Origin: Mucilaginibacter phenanthrenivorans
GTDB lineage: Bacteria; Bacteroidota; Bacteroidia; Sphingobacteriales; Sphingobacteriaceae
Assembly: GCF_024721155.1 (NCBI RefSeq)
Contig: NZ_JAHVAP010000006.1
Span: 186,001-250,000 of the forward strand
Direction of reading: 5' to 3'
DNA length: 64,000 nt
Part shown: in pieces, positions 24,189-31,936 of the stretch
Position numbering within the stretch: position 1 is the stretch's first letter
Layout: each line of letters opens with the position of its first letter
Translations under genes and position numbers: made by a program
The notes under the pieces: model-generated
What the model was told of the DNA's origin: nothing
Databases searched by the model: none
What the model saw: the letters and a program-made list of their open reading frames with translations, nothing else

Positions 24189-25091
24189 TTACAGCGAGTG
24201 TATGAGTTTAAATTCATTCGGATGCTTAACCATTTGAAAAACAGGTATTTTTTTCTGCTTAGCAATTTTGAATAATTTGTCTCTAAGTTCTTTTCCGTTT
24301 GAATTGAATCTCGTTCCTAAATAAATGGCTTTCGGATATGGTACAGTCATTTTTTGGGGGAATGAATCATTTTGCCTAAATATTGTTAACCGCCATTCTT
24401 GTTCATATTCCCAATCTTTAGATTTTATAAGGCTAGAAGCAATCATTTGCATAACTGTATACTCTTCAAAAATTCCAACTTTATGTACTTTGTCGCGATA
24501 GATTACCGGTTGCATAAAAGTTCTTAGCTGGTCAGTGTCAATGAAGTCATATTCTACAGCAATTCCTTTGTGCTCTGAAGCATAGTGGCTCCATAATAAT
24601 AAGGAACTATTATATAAACTAAAACTGCAAATCCTTAGGTTCTTATTTGTTTCTTCAACAATCTCTGTCCAGCGTTTTTGAACTTTACCAATTTGTTCTC
24701 CGGATGATTGCATAAATGGAATTGCTCTCTTGTCGCAAATTTTTTTGTATTCTAAAAACGGTTTTTCCGCAGTAGTTAACATTTTGATTTCACTACTATT
24801 TAATTTACCTCCTGTATGAAATGTGAAGAATTGCTGGAATTTTTCAGAGCCGTAAAATTCTCGTAGACATTCATCGTTGTCAAACTGAATTGAACATTCA
24901 AATGGGTCATTTAAAGATGAAATTTCAGCTAACCAGATATAATCCTGCTCGATTGCTTCAATTGTGAGTTCGGTTAATCCTCTATATTTAAAAAATGAGG
25001 TTGGAAAATTTTCATATTTAAGGGGTATTGCTTCTTCGAAATTTTCAGCAACCATGTATTTCCAATATTGTTCTTTCCAGTTATCTTCCAT
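24189..25091 (-). CDS. DUF2971 protein
   Basis: 300 aa, cytoplasmic. Diagnostic DUF2971 pattern: FFKYRGLTELTIEAIEQDYIWLAEISSLNDPFECSIQFD near the N-terminus, then ICSFSLYNSSLLLWSHYASEHKGIAVEYDF, and a distal KDWEYEQEWRLTIF plus YPKAIYLGTRF. The biochemical function of the family is not established. It is convergent with the SIR2 gene and shares the same accessory, low-G+C, repeat-dissected stretch. A joint role is possible but unproven. Confidence 0.85.
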   Translation of the reverse strand: MEDNWKEQYWKYMVAENFEEAIPLKYENFPTSFFKYRGLTELTIEAIEQDYIWLAEISSLNDPFECSIQFDNDECLREFYGSEKFQQFFTFHTGGKLNSSEIKMLTTAEKPFLEYKKICDKRAIPFMQSSGEQIGKVQKRWTEIVEETNKNLRICSFSLYNSSLLLWSHYASEHKGIAVEYDFIDTDQLRTFMQPVIYRDKVHKVGIFEEYTVMQMIASSLIKSKDWEYEQEWRLTIFRQNDSFPQKMTVPYPKAIYLGTRFNSNGKELRDKLFKIAKQKKIPVFQMVKHPNEFKLIHSL

Positions 25092-25145
25092 TTAGTAATT
25101 TCTGCTGTCGTAAGGCATATTCGTTAAATCTTGAATGCAATAATG

Positions 25146-25207
25146 TTATGGATGCACTCGCTGCCGCAAGACTTTAGCCTTGTGGGTCGCTACAGGTAAC
25201 TAATCAA
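25146..25207. repeat. CCGCAAG...CTTGTGG hairpin repeat, family T copy 1
   Basis: ctgccgcaagactttagcct then tgtgggtcgc: CCGCAAG pairs approximately with CTTGTGG. Related to 25383-25462. Confidence 0.45.
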
Positions 25208-25274
25208 CATAATCTTAAAAGTATAAATTTTGTATTAAAATAACTGCTTTGTTAATGAAGAGGGCTACATAAAT

Positions 25275-25330
25275 GCCGGGAACAAGTAAGCTGGCTCTTT
25301 TGGGCAGTGCTGCATTCTCACGCCAGGAGA
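25275..25330. repeat. Structured intergenic element, family S, shortened copy 4
   Basis: CTGGC (25291-25295) and GCCAG (25322-25326) with gctgcattctcac between. The middle stem of the full copies is missing. Confidence 0.5.
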
Positions 25331-25382
25331 GGGGCATAACAAGGCTTTATTCAATATGCCTGTTTTCTATATGTCAAATACA

Positions 25383-25462
25383 CACCGCTACCGCAAGCGT
25401 TTCGCTTGTGGTCCGAAGACAAGTTGCTAATAGACAAGTAACCATTTAACTTTCAGCCAGGC
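25383..25462. repeat. Family T hairpin repeat copy 2
   Basis: CCGCAAGCG and CGCTTGTGG form a near-perfect hairpin (25391-25412). It is followed by gacaagttgctaatagacaa, also seen at 24057-24076. Confidence 0.55.
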
Positions 25463-25501
25463 GCGATAGCAATTTTGGATCTGATAAAGATATTGCGGCA
25501 T

Positions 25502-25578
25502 AGCATGTTGGCTGCCTAAACGCGGTGTCACGAGAACTCCACCTCTCTGGGCCGTGGCTGCATTCCCGCGCCAGGGAG
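25502..25578. repeat. Structured intergenic element, family S copy 3
   Basis: TTGGC (25508-25512) with GCCAG (25570-25574), GCGG with CCGC, CCAC with GTGG. It closes the accessory stretch, just downstream of the receptor gene that ends at 25645. Confidence 0.7.
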
Positions 25579-25644
25579 GTGATTCTTAGCGTTTAGCAAT
25601 CATAAATGTACAAATTGCTATTTACCATATTTTAAATCATGTTA

Positions 25645-28014
25645 CTATTGAGCTCTTCTTTTCTCATCAAAAGATATGTTCTTGTTGTTTCCGGAAACCT
25701 TTGATCTTCCGAATAAGTAGGTAAGACCAAGACTGAAGATTCTATAATGATAGTCCGTTCTTTCTGTCTGCACAAATTCGCTAAAACGTGCATCATATTT
25801 GTTTACCGTACCCAGATAGTAAGTTGGGTTGATGATCAAATTATTGTTAAGCAACTTTAACCTGGCCCCCACCCTGAAATCACGTTGACTGTATGTGTAA
25901 GTATTTCCACTGGTTGAGGGAAGGCTTTGGCTGTAGTTCAGATAGAAATTTAACAGTTTAGTTGCCTTGAAATTATTATTGACACTAAACGATGCAGAGG
26001 TTCCGTTTTGGATGGGAATAGCTTCTATTTTGGATGCTGAGGATGAATAAAAAAAAGATGCGGAGCTGCTGTTTTCCCACCAATTAAAAAATGCCCGATT
26101 AAAGGAAACATAGGCCCCCACGTTATCCCGTGTTAAAAAGTTTCCTCTGCTTGAAACCACTAATGGCCCCTCAATCGTTGTAAGTAATGAATTTACATCA
26201 CTGGTATGTTGCGTAAATACAGTAAAAGAAAACATACTTTTATATAGGTAATTAAGTTCGAAATTGTTACTGTATGAAGGTAAGAGCAGTGGATTCCCGG
26301 TAGAATAAGTATAAATGTTTGTGTAATAGGCAAAGGGATTTAAGGAAGCGAGGCCCGGGCGGTTGATCCGCCTCGAATAATTTAAAGAAAAAGTGTTATC
26401 GGCGTCAGCTTTGTAAACGATATAGGCCGTAGGGAATAGGGCGCCATAATTACGCTTATTACGCTGGTTTAAAGTAGGCGAATAGCCATCCATCAGGGTA
26501 TACTCATAACGCAATCCTGCTTTGGCTGTCCATTTTTTCGATAGTTCAGATTCCATACTGTAATACGCGGCCAGGTTTTTTTCGGTATAGTCGAAATCAT
26601 TACTGCGCGTTTGGTCTAACAAGAGATTATCGTGGATATTATTATAATATGCTACGCTGGCATTGTTATTATAGGTAGCAAACTTAGCACCAGTTTCTAT
26701 TTTAGCCCATTTATAAGGCAATGTTAAATCTGATTGAACAGACCAGATATCGTATTTTGACATGTTATTATTTTGAACTGCAGCATAGGTGTTTGCAGAT
26801 TCAGAAACAAAACTATTTCTTACTTCAGGCCTGTTCCTGAAAAAATTAACAGAACTGCTTAATTTCTTTCCGGCCGAATCAATCTTTAAATCGTGGTATA
26901 GATTTAAGGTCTGTGCAAATAATGGCCTTGCCATTTCGCCTTTAGTGTTCAAAACCGAATCGACAGTACTGCTCGTACCATAGCTATAATTATTAACAAA
27001 GATATCCTTCTCTTTGCTGTGTGAAATATTATAAATAAACCCGATGTTATTGTGCTTGTTTAACTCATAATCTATACTTAAACCGGCCTGCAAACCTGGT
27101 GTAGTTGATATCCGCTGCTCGTTACTAAGGATTTGACCGGGGTTCCCAATTATATTGAGCGAATCGTTCAGCTTACTGTGAAAAATTGATTGGTTAAATG
27201 TAAAGGAGCTGCTAACTTTTTTTGACCGGAAAAAAAGGGCCAGGCTATTGTTAAAGGATGAGGGTGAGTAGGGCCTCTGATAATATGTTGAACTTACTGA
27301 CCCGCGCCAGCCCAATGATTGGTTTTTCTTTAAAACAATATTGATCAGGCCGGCATTTCCCTGGGCCTCATATTTTGCCGGCGGGGTGGTAATGATCTCG
27401 ATTTTTTCTACATTTTCAGATCTGAGTGCTTTCAGATAATTAGTCAGGTCGGTTCCGCTTAAATAAACTATTTTCTCATTTACCATAACCCCCATACTCC
27501 CCTTGCCCACCATAGAAACGCCATTGTCGGATACCTTTAAAAAAGGCGCCACCTGCAAAGCCTCAAAGAGGGAAGAACCATTCGCTGCTATAGTGTTGTT
27601 CAGGTTAAATATCCATCGGTCAACCTTTCGTTCAAGAACAGGACGTGTACTTGCAATGGCTACTTCCTTGAGCTCTTTTAATTGCTTGTTGAGAACGACA
27701 TCAGTTAATTTAACTGAAGAGCCGTTAAATCTAATATTATTTAACAACTGGCTGTTGTAGCCTATGCACGAAACCTTAACGGTAAATACGCCGTTATTTA
27801 AATTAGTGAGCTCGAAATAGCCTTCTTTGTTACTTACCCCATATTTTACCACGGCTGAGTCTGCTGCATTTAAAACTGTTATAGTTGCACTTTCAATTCC
27901 CCTACCCCCGGTTTCTATTACTCTACCAGAAACAGCCTGTGCAGAACTTTGATAAATTAAACTTAAAAGCAAAAGAAAACTTAATGTGCTGACTTTGTAA
28001 AAAAATAGATTCAT
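25645..28014 (-). CDS. Outer-membrane beta-barrel receptor (OMP_b-brl_3, TonB-receptor-like)
   Basis: 789 aa. Signal peptide (LSFLLLLSLIYQSSAQ), then a carboxypeptidase-regulatory-like domain (VSGRVIETGGRGIESATITVL ... KEGYFELTNLNNG), then a plug-like segment (LRSENVEKIEIITTPPAKYEAQGNAGLINIVLKK) and a large beta-barrel with repeated aromatic strands ending FSLGLTYLFGRSK. This architecture is common in Bacteroidota outer membranes and is related to TonB-dependent receptors, but the substrate is unknown and there is no SusD partner. Two palindromes (28067-28086 and 28101-28117) lie in the divergent control region upstream. Confidence 0.85.
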   Translation of the reverse strand: MNLFFYKVSTLSFLLLLSLIYQSSAQAVSGRVIETGGRGIESATITVLNAADSAVVKYGVSNKEGYFELTNLNNGVFTVKVSCIGYNSQLLNNIRFNGSSVKLTDVVLNKQLKELKEVAIASTRPVLERKVDRWIFNLNNTIAANGSSLFEALQVAPFLKVSDNGVSMVGKGSMGVMVNEKIVYLSGTDLTNYLKALRSENVEKIEIITTPPAKYEAQGNAGLINIVLKKNQSLGWRGSVSSTYYQRPYSPSSFNNSLALFFRSKKVSSSFTFNQSIFHSKLNDSLNIIGNPGQILSNEQRISTTPGLQAGLSIDYELNKHNNIGFIYNISHSKEKDIFVNNYSYGTSSTVDSVLNTKGEMARPLFAQTLNLYHDLKIDSAGKKLSSSVNFFRNRPEVRNSFVSESANTYAAVQNNNMSKYDIWSVQSDLTLPYKWAKIETGAKFATYNNNASVAYYNNIHDNLLLDQTRSNDFDYTEKNLAAYYSMESELSKKWTAKAGLRYEYTLMDGYSPTLNQRNKRNYGALFPTAYIVYKADADNTFSLNYSRRINRPGLASLNPFAYYTNIYTYSTGNPLLLPSYSNNFELNYLYKSMFSFTVFTQHTSDVNSLLTTIEGPLVVSSRGNFLTRDNVGAYVSFNRAFFNWWENSSSASFFYSSSASKIEAIPIQNGTSASFSVNNNFKATKLLNFYLNYSQSLPSTSGNTYTYSQRDFRVGARLKLLNNNLIINPTYYLGTVNKYDARFSEFVQTERTDYHYRIFSLGLTYLFGRSKVSGNNKNISFDEKRRAQ

Positions 28015-28066
28015 ATAAATTTTTAATTCGTTTGCATTGAATACTCAACCCAAAAAAAAAGGTTAC

Positions 28067-28086
28067 AACGAACTAATTAATTCGTT
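28067..28086. promoter_or_regulatory. Palindrome AACGAAcTAATTAaTTCGTT
   Basis: A 20-bp inverted repeat with one mismatched pair, between the divergent receptor and LLM oxidoreductase genes. Dimensions fit a dimeric repressor operator. Confidence 0.45.
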
Positions 28087-28100
28087 CAATATTAGCATCA

Positions 28101-28117
28101 GGTACAACTGTTGTACC
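28101..28117. promoter_or_regulatory. Palindrome GGTACAAC-T-GTTGTACC
   Basis: Perfect 8-bp arms around one base, 15 bp from the previous palindrome and in the same divergent gap. Candidate operator for either or both genes. Confidence 0.5.
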
Positions 28118-28191
28118 CGAAACCCATTATTACCAATTGGTGACCTGCACGGAGCGCCGGATGCTTACATTTGCTGATAATAATTAAACTA

Positions 28192-29217
28192 ATGATGAAG
28201 AAAATAGGATTTTTATCATTCGGACACTGGTCCGACCATCCTTCGTATCAAACCCGTAACGCAGGCGATACGTTGCTGCAATCAATTGACCTGGCTGTTG
28301 CCGCGGAAGAAATTGGTTTGGATGGTGCGTACTTCCGGGTTCATCATTTTGCGCGCCAATTGGCGTCGCCTTTTCCCTTGCTTTCCGCTATCGGGGCCAA
28401 AACCAGCAAAATAGAGATAGGGACCGGCGTAATTGATATGCGCTATGAAAACCCCCTGTATATGGTGGAAGATGCCGGCGCTGCGGACCTGATCTCGGGT
28501 GGGCGTTTACAATTGGGCATCAGCCGTGGTTCGCCGGAGCAGGTGATCGAAGGTTGGCGCTATTTCGGTTATGAACCTGCTGAGGGGGAAACCGATGCAG
28601 ATATGGGACGGCAAAAGGCTTTGGAGTTTTTGGATAAATTAAAAGGCGATGGGTTTGCCGAGCCTAACCCTAACCCGATGTTTCCGAATCCGCCGGGCTT
28701 GTTGCGCCTGGAGCCGCATTCGGACGGACTGCGGGAACGCATCTGGTGGGGAGCAGGCTCAAATGCAACGGCAGTTTGGGCGGCCGAAAATGGCATGTAC
28801 CTGCAAAGTTCCACCTTAAAATTCGACGAAAACGGCAAACCCTTCCATATCCAGCAAGCGGAACAGATCAGGCTTTACAAAGAAGCCTGGAAAAAAGCCG
28901 GGCATCAGCGCGAACCGAGGGTTTCGGTAAGCCGCTCTATTTTTGCACTGGTAACGGAGCAGGACAGGTATTACTTTGGCCAGCAAGCAAAGGCGGCCGA
29001 TAGTTTTGGATACATTGAGGCCAATCAGCGGGCAGTTTTTGGCAGGAGTTATGCAGCCGAACCCGATGAGCTCATCAAACAATTAGCACAGGACGAAGCG
29101 ATCCGGGAAGCGGATACGGTGTTGCTGACCATACCGAACACATTGGGCGTTGATTACAATATCCATGTGCTGTCTGCTATTTTGGAGCATGTTGCCCCTG
29201 CATTGGGTTGGCGATAA
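28192..29217 (+). CDS. LLM-class flavin-dependent oxidoreductase
   Basis: 341 aa, bacterial-luciferase-like TIM barrel using FMNH2. Motifs: LAVAAEEIGLDGAYFRVHHFARQL, KIEIGTGVIDMRYENPLYMVEDAGAADLISGGRLQLGISRGSPEQV, and the distal NATAVWAAENGMYLQSSTL. Substrate unknown. Two adjacent ATG codons (28192 and 28195) are alternatives; the upstream in-frame ATG at 28171 gives an unlikely leader. It is divergent from the OM receptor with palindromes in between, suggesting a shared regulator. A second member of the superfamily lies at 40240-41256. Confidence 0.88.
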   Translation: MMKKIGFLSFGHWSDHPSYQTRNAGDTLLQSIDLAVAAEEIGLDGAYFRVHHFARQLASPFPLLSAIGAKTSKIEIGTGVIDMRYENPLYMVEDAGAADLISGGRLQLGISRGSPEQVIEGWRYFGYEPAEGETDADMGRQKALEFLDKLKGDGFAEPNPNPMFPNPPGLLRLEPHSDGLRERIWWGAGSNATAVWAAENGMYLQSSTLKFDENGKPFHIQQAEQIRLYKEAWKKAGHQREPRVSVSRSIFALVTEQDRYYFGQQAKAADSFGYIEANQRAVFGRSYAAEPDELIKQLAQDEAIREADTVLLTIPNTLGVDYNIHVLSAILEHVAPALGWR

Positions 29218-29267
29218 ATAATATGTACAGCGGGACGGTTAGAAAGAACCGCGTGCCCCATTCTTAA

Positions 29268-29326
29268 CCTGGCGCGAGTGTGTAGCGCCTGCATAAGAGG
29301 TGGGGCACTCGTGACGCCGCTGCCAG
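29268..29326. repeat. Hairpin repeat family R4 copy 2
   Basis: cctggcgcgagtgtgtagcg ... ggcactcgtgacgccgctgccagg (tips CCTGGC and GCCAGG pair). Similar to 17563-17620. Confidence 0.55.
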
Positions 29327-29388
29327 GTATTGAACTCTATTCTGACCATGCAACAATGCCGTCAAGTTGCAGATAGGCGTTCTAAGTA

Positions 29389-29410
29389 GAGACGGGATGC
29401 ATCGCGTCTC
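29389..29410. repeat. GAGACGC hairpin, family R3 copy 2
   Basis: GAGACGGGATGCATCGCGTCTC, inverted with one mismatch; 67 bp from copy 3. Confidence 0.65.
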
Positions 29411-29477
29411 CCGTATGCAAATCCAGCGTGCGTATTCGCGCTAAAAATCCGATTTACAAATTCGCTCTGTATAGCCG

Positions 29478-29499
29478 GAGACGCAAAATATTGCGTCTC
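29478..29499. repeat. GAGACGC hairpin, family R3 copy 3
   Basis: GAGACGCAAAATATTGCGTCTC is a near-perfect palindrome. Confidence 0.7.
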
Positions 29500-29582
29500 T
29501 ACAACCGGCAAATTAAATTCAGGCACTCCCGATAATTTTACAAATCTGGTTTATTCAATTATCAGTAAAAATAAAACACCTG

Positions 29583-29700
29583 ATAATCAGCATGTTTCAT
29601 AGCGTTCCGGGTGTTCCACCTGTAAAAATGGAACGCTTTGCCAAAAAAATTTCTCTCCTTATTCAATAATTACCTATCTTTATAGTTATATCACTATATT
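29583..29700 (+). promoter_or_regulatory. Regulatory module copy 1 (AGCGTTCC palindrome plus AT-rich promoter)
   Basis: AGCGTTCC (29601-29608) and GGAACGCT (29630-29637) flank a short spacer; tttgccaaaaaaatttctct and tatctttatagttata follow. The whole block is repeated at 31765-31870 upstream of the second TlpA gene. tatcttta is a plausible -7 box. Confidence 0.6.
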
Positions 29701-29744
29701 TATAGTTTGCATTAAACCAACTTGTAATCTCTTGAAATAACTCC

Positions 29745-31271
29745 ATGATAAAAAGCAATTTAAAACGCCCGGTTTACCTGATTTTATTACTGATAGCGTG
29801 TTCCGCAGGCCCTGCTCTGGCCCAAATTCCCGTACGCACCGGCCCCGCCCCTGCCGAAGAAATAAAAAAGGCCCGGCTTGCCCTTGATACCAACATGAAC
29901 AGCATGGCGGCGCATAAGAAGTATATCTATGCCATGGGCATCAATACAACTCAAGTTGTGGACCAGTACAGGGAATGGATGAAAAAATACCCAGAAAATG
30001 AGACCATCCCATTGTCTATCGGTACCGTTTATTATAACGCTGAAATGCCGCAGGCCGGAGAGTTTTTGCTCAGGGCCTCTGCAATGGAACCCGGGAACGC
30101 GAAGATCTGGTCGATGCTGTCGGGCGATGCATTCACAAGGGGACAAATGGATTTGGCAATTGAATATAAGAAGAAGGCAACGCTGGCAGATCCGTCAAAT
30201 GCCGATTATGCAGTGTCTTACCTGTTTTCGTTCTCGGGCGGCGATCCGGCTGCTTACAAGCAAAAGGTTTTTGATTTTGTAAAGCGCTTCCCTCAAAATG
30301 AGGCCGGCGCCTATGCCTTATGCCAGCTTGGCGAACAGGCCACTAATCGTGCGGACAAGATCACCTATTTCGAAGAGCTCCGTAAACTTTACCCTCCGCA
30401 AAAATTTAACTGGTCGGCCTCCGGGATGATAGAGTTAGTGGACATTTACCTGCAAACAGATCCCGGAAGGGCATTGGCGTTGATCAACGAAATGGGCGGG
30501 GAAAAACCCTGGCCGGCAAGAAAACAGGTGGCCGAAGCATTGATCAGGGTAAATAAACTGGAGCAGGGCCAAAACTATAAGGATGCCCTTACTGAACTGA
30601 ACCAGGTAAAGCTGCCACGGTACAATTTCATTAAGGACTATATCGCAATAAAAAAAGCTGCGTTGCGCGAACAGTCGGGCGACGTTAAAGCCGCCTACGA
30701 CAGTTTGGCTGTACGATTTGCAAAACTCCCAACCGAAGAGCTTTATGCCCCGCTTGCATTGTACGGAAGTAAGCTTGGCAAGGACAAAGAACAGGTTGCG
30801 AAAGACATCGAAACCACCAGGAACAGCACGGCTGTTGCTGCTTATCCATTCGATTTGGGCCTTTATACCAGTACCGGCAACCTAAGTTTAAAGGATCTGA
30901 AGGGCAAGGTGGTATTGCTTACATTCTGGTTCCCTAATTGCAGCCCCTGCAGGGCGGAATTTCCGCACTTCGAGGCGGTGCTCAATAAATTTAAGGGCGA
31001 TGATGTGGTATATGTCGGCATCGATGTATCGCCGCTCCAGGATGGGTTTGTGCTTCCACTGATGAAAAATAACAAATATTCATTTATCCCCCTACGCGGC
31101 AATGCGGAGTTCGCTGCTAAAAACTACGGCGTGCAGGGCGAGCCCGAAAATTTCCTGATAGATAAGGATGGAAAGATTGTCTTCAGCAACTTTCGGATAG
31201 ATGGCAGCAATCACCGCACACTGGAGCTGATGATCTCCTCGTTATTGAAAAAGGGACAGCAAAGCAATTGA
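29745..31271 (+). CDS. Exported TPR plus TlpA-type thioredoxin protein
   Basis: 508 aa. Signal peptide (YLILLLIACSAGPALAQ), an all-helical middle with TPR-like repeats (about 40-330, for example NAKIWSMLSGDAFTRGQMDLAIEYKKKATLADPSN), and a C-terminal AhpC/TlpA thioredoxin domain from about residue 370 with the redox motif C399-SP-C402 in FWFPNCSPCRAEFPHF. The CSPC pair is a variant of the usual CxxC. Likely a periplasmic thiol-disulfide oxidoreductase. It is followed by a DsbD-N-like gene 18 bp later and a second TlpA protein with the same promoter module, so the three form a redox block. Confidence 0.88.
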   Translation: MIKSNLKRPVYLILLLIACSAGPALAQIPVRTGPAPAEEIKKARLALDTNMNSMAAHKKYIYAMGINTTQVVDQYREWMKKYPENETIPLSIGTVYYNAEMPQAGEFLLRASAMEPGNAKIWSMLSGDAFTRGQMDLAIEYKKKATLADPSNADYAVSYLFSFSGGDPAAYKQKVFDFVKRFPQNEAGAYALCQLGEQATNRADKITYFEELRKLYPPQKFNWSASGMIELVDIYLQTDPGRALALINEMGGEKPWPARKQVAEALIRVNKLEQGQNYKDALTELNQVKLPRYNFIKDYIAIKKAALREQSGDVKAAYDSLAVRFAKLPTEELYAPLALYGSKLGKDKEQVAKDIETTRNSTAVAAYPFDLGLYTSTGNLSLKDLKGKVVLLTFWFPNCSPCRAEFPHFEAVLNKFKGDDVVYVGIDVSPLQDGFVLPLMKNNKYSFIPLRGNAEFAAKNYGVQGEPENFLIDKDGKIVFSNFRIDGSNHRTLELMISSLLKKGQQSN

Positions 31272-31289
31272 TCCTTTAATCAAACTATT

Positions 31290-31742
31290 ATGAAAAGAAT
31301 AATATTGGCTTTTTTTGTGCTATTGTCTGTTTCTTCAACTCTACATGCACAGGTGTTAAGGCCTGTAAGGTGGAGTTATGCAGCAAAAAGATTGAGTAAA
31401 ACAGAGGCCGTGGTTTTTATAAAGGCTACCATTGATGAAGACTGGCACCTCTATTCGCAAACAGTGCCGGACCGGGGACCAACAAGGACCTCCTTTGCCT
31501 TTTCGCCATCAAAAAACTATGCGCTTATTGGCACAACGCTTGAGCCTAAGCCGCTAACAAGGTTTGAGAAGGTATTTGGTATAGAGGTAGCTTATTTTGA
31601 GAATAGCGTAATATTTCAGCAGAAAATAAAACTGAATGTTAACGGCCCCGTAACTGTTAACGGCAGCCTTGAATATATGACCTGCAACGATGAAAAATGC
31701 TTACCGCCCGAAACGGTGTCATTTTCGATTATGATTAAATAG
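31290..31742 (+). CDS. DsbD N-terminal-domain-like exported protein
   Basis: 150 aa. Signal peptide (FFVLLSVSSTLHAQ), then a single immunoglobulin-like domain matching the periplasmic domain of DsbD: VRWSYAAKRLSKTEAVVFIKATIDEDWHLYSQ, and the redox Cys pair in LEYMTCNDEKCLPPETV. The membrane and C-terminal thioredoxin domains of DsbD are absent, so electrons must come from another protein. It is 18 bp downstream of the TPR/TlpA gene and surely co-transcribed, which suggests the two exchange electrons. Confidence 0.85.
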   Translation: MKRIILAFFVLLSVSSTLHAQVLRPVRWSYAAKRLSKTEAVVFIKATIDEDWHLYSQTVPDRGPTRTSFAFSPSKNYALIGTTLEPKPLTRFEKVFGIEVAYFENSVIFQQKIKLNVNGPVTVNGSLEYMTCNDEKCLPPETVSFSIMIK

Positions 31743-31764
31743 ACGGGCAAAATTTAAAATACTA

Positions 31765-31870
31765 ATAATCAACATGTTTCATAGCGTTCCACCTGTTCCA
31801 TGTGCAAAAATGGAACGCTTTGCCAAAAAATTTCTCTTCCAATTAATAATTACCTAACTTTATAGTTATA
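31765..31870 (+). promoter_or_regulatory. Regulatory module copy 2 (AGCGTTCC palindrome)
   Basis: AGCGTTCC (31793-31800) and GGAACGCT (31812-31819), then tttgccaaaaaatttctctt and taactttatagttata. Nearly the same as 29583-29700 but with 12 bp removed between and after the arms. The spacing between arms shrinks from 21 to 11 bp, about one helical turn. Confidence 0.6.
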
Positions 31871-31936
31871 ATCCTGATCCAATAAACCGGGCATCCATCA
31901 CCCGCCAATAAACCGATAACAACAGCATCAGCATAA

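Noticed and set aside
24039-24275. A 78-codon open frame opposite the DUF2971 gene end
   Set aside because: It covers repeat remnants and the antisense of a recognised gene.
21362-25578. Integron cassette array
   Set aside because: No tyrosine integrase of the IntI type is in the window, gene orientations are mixed, and the core-site consensus (GTTRRRY/RYYYAAC) is not seen. Kept only as an analogy.
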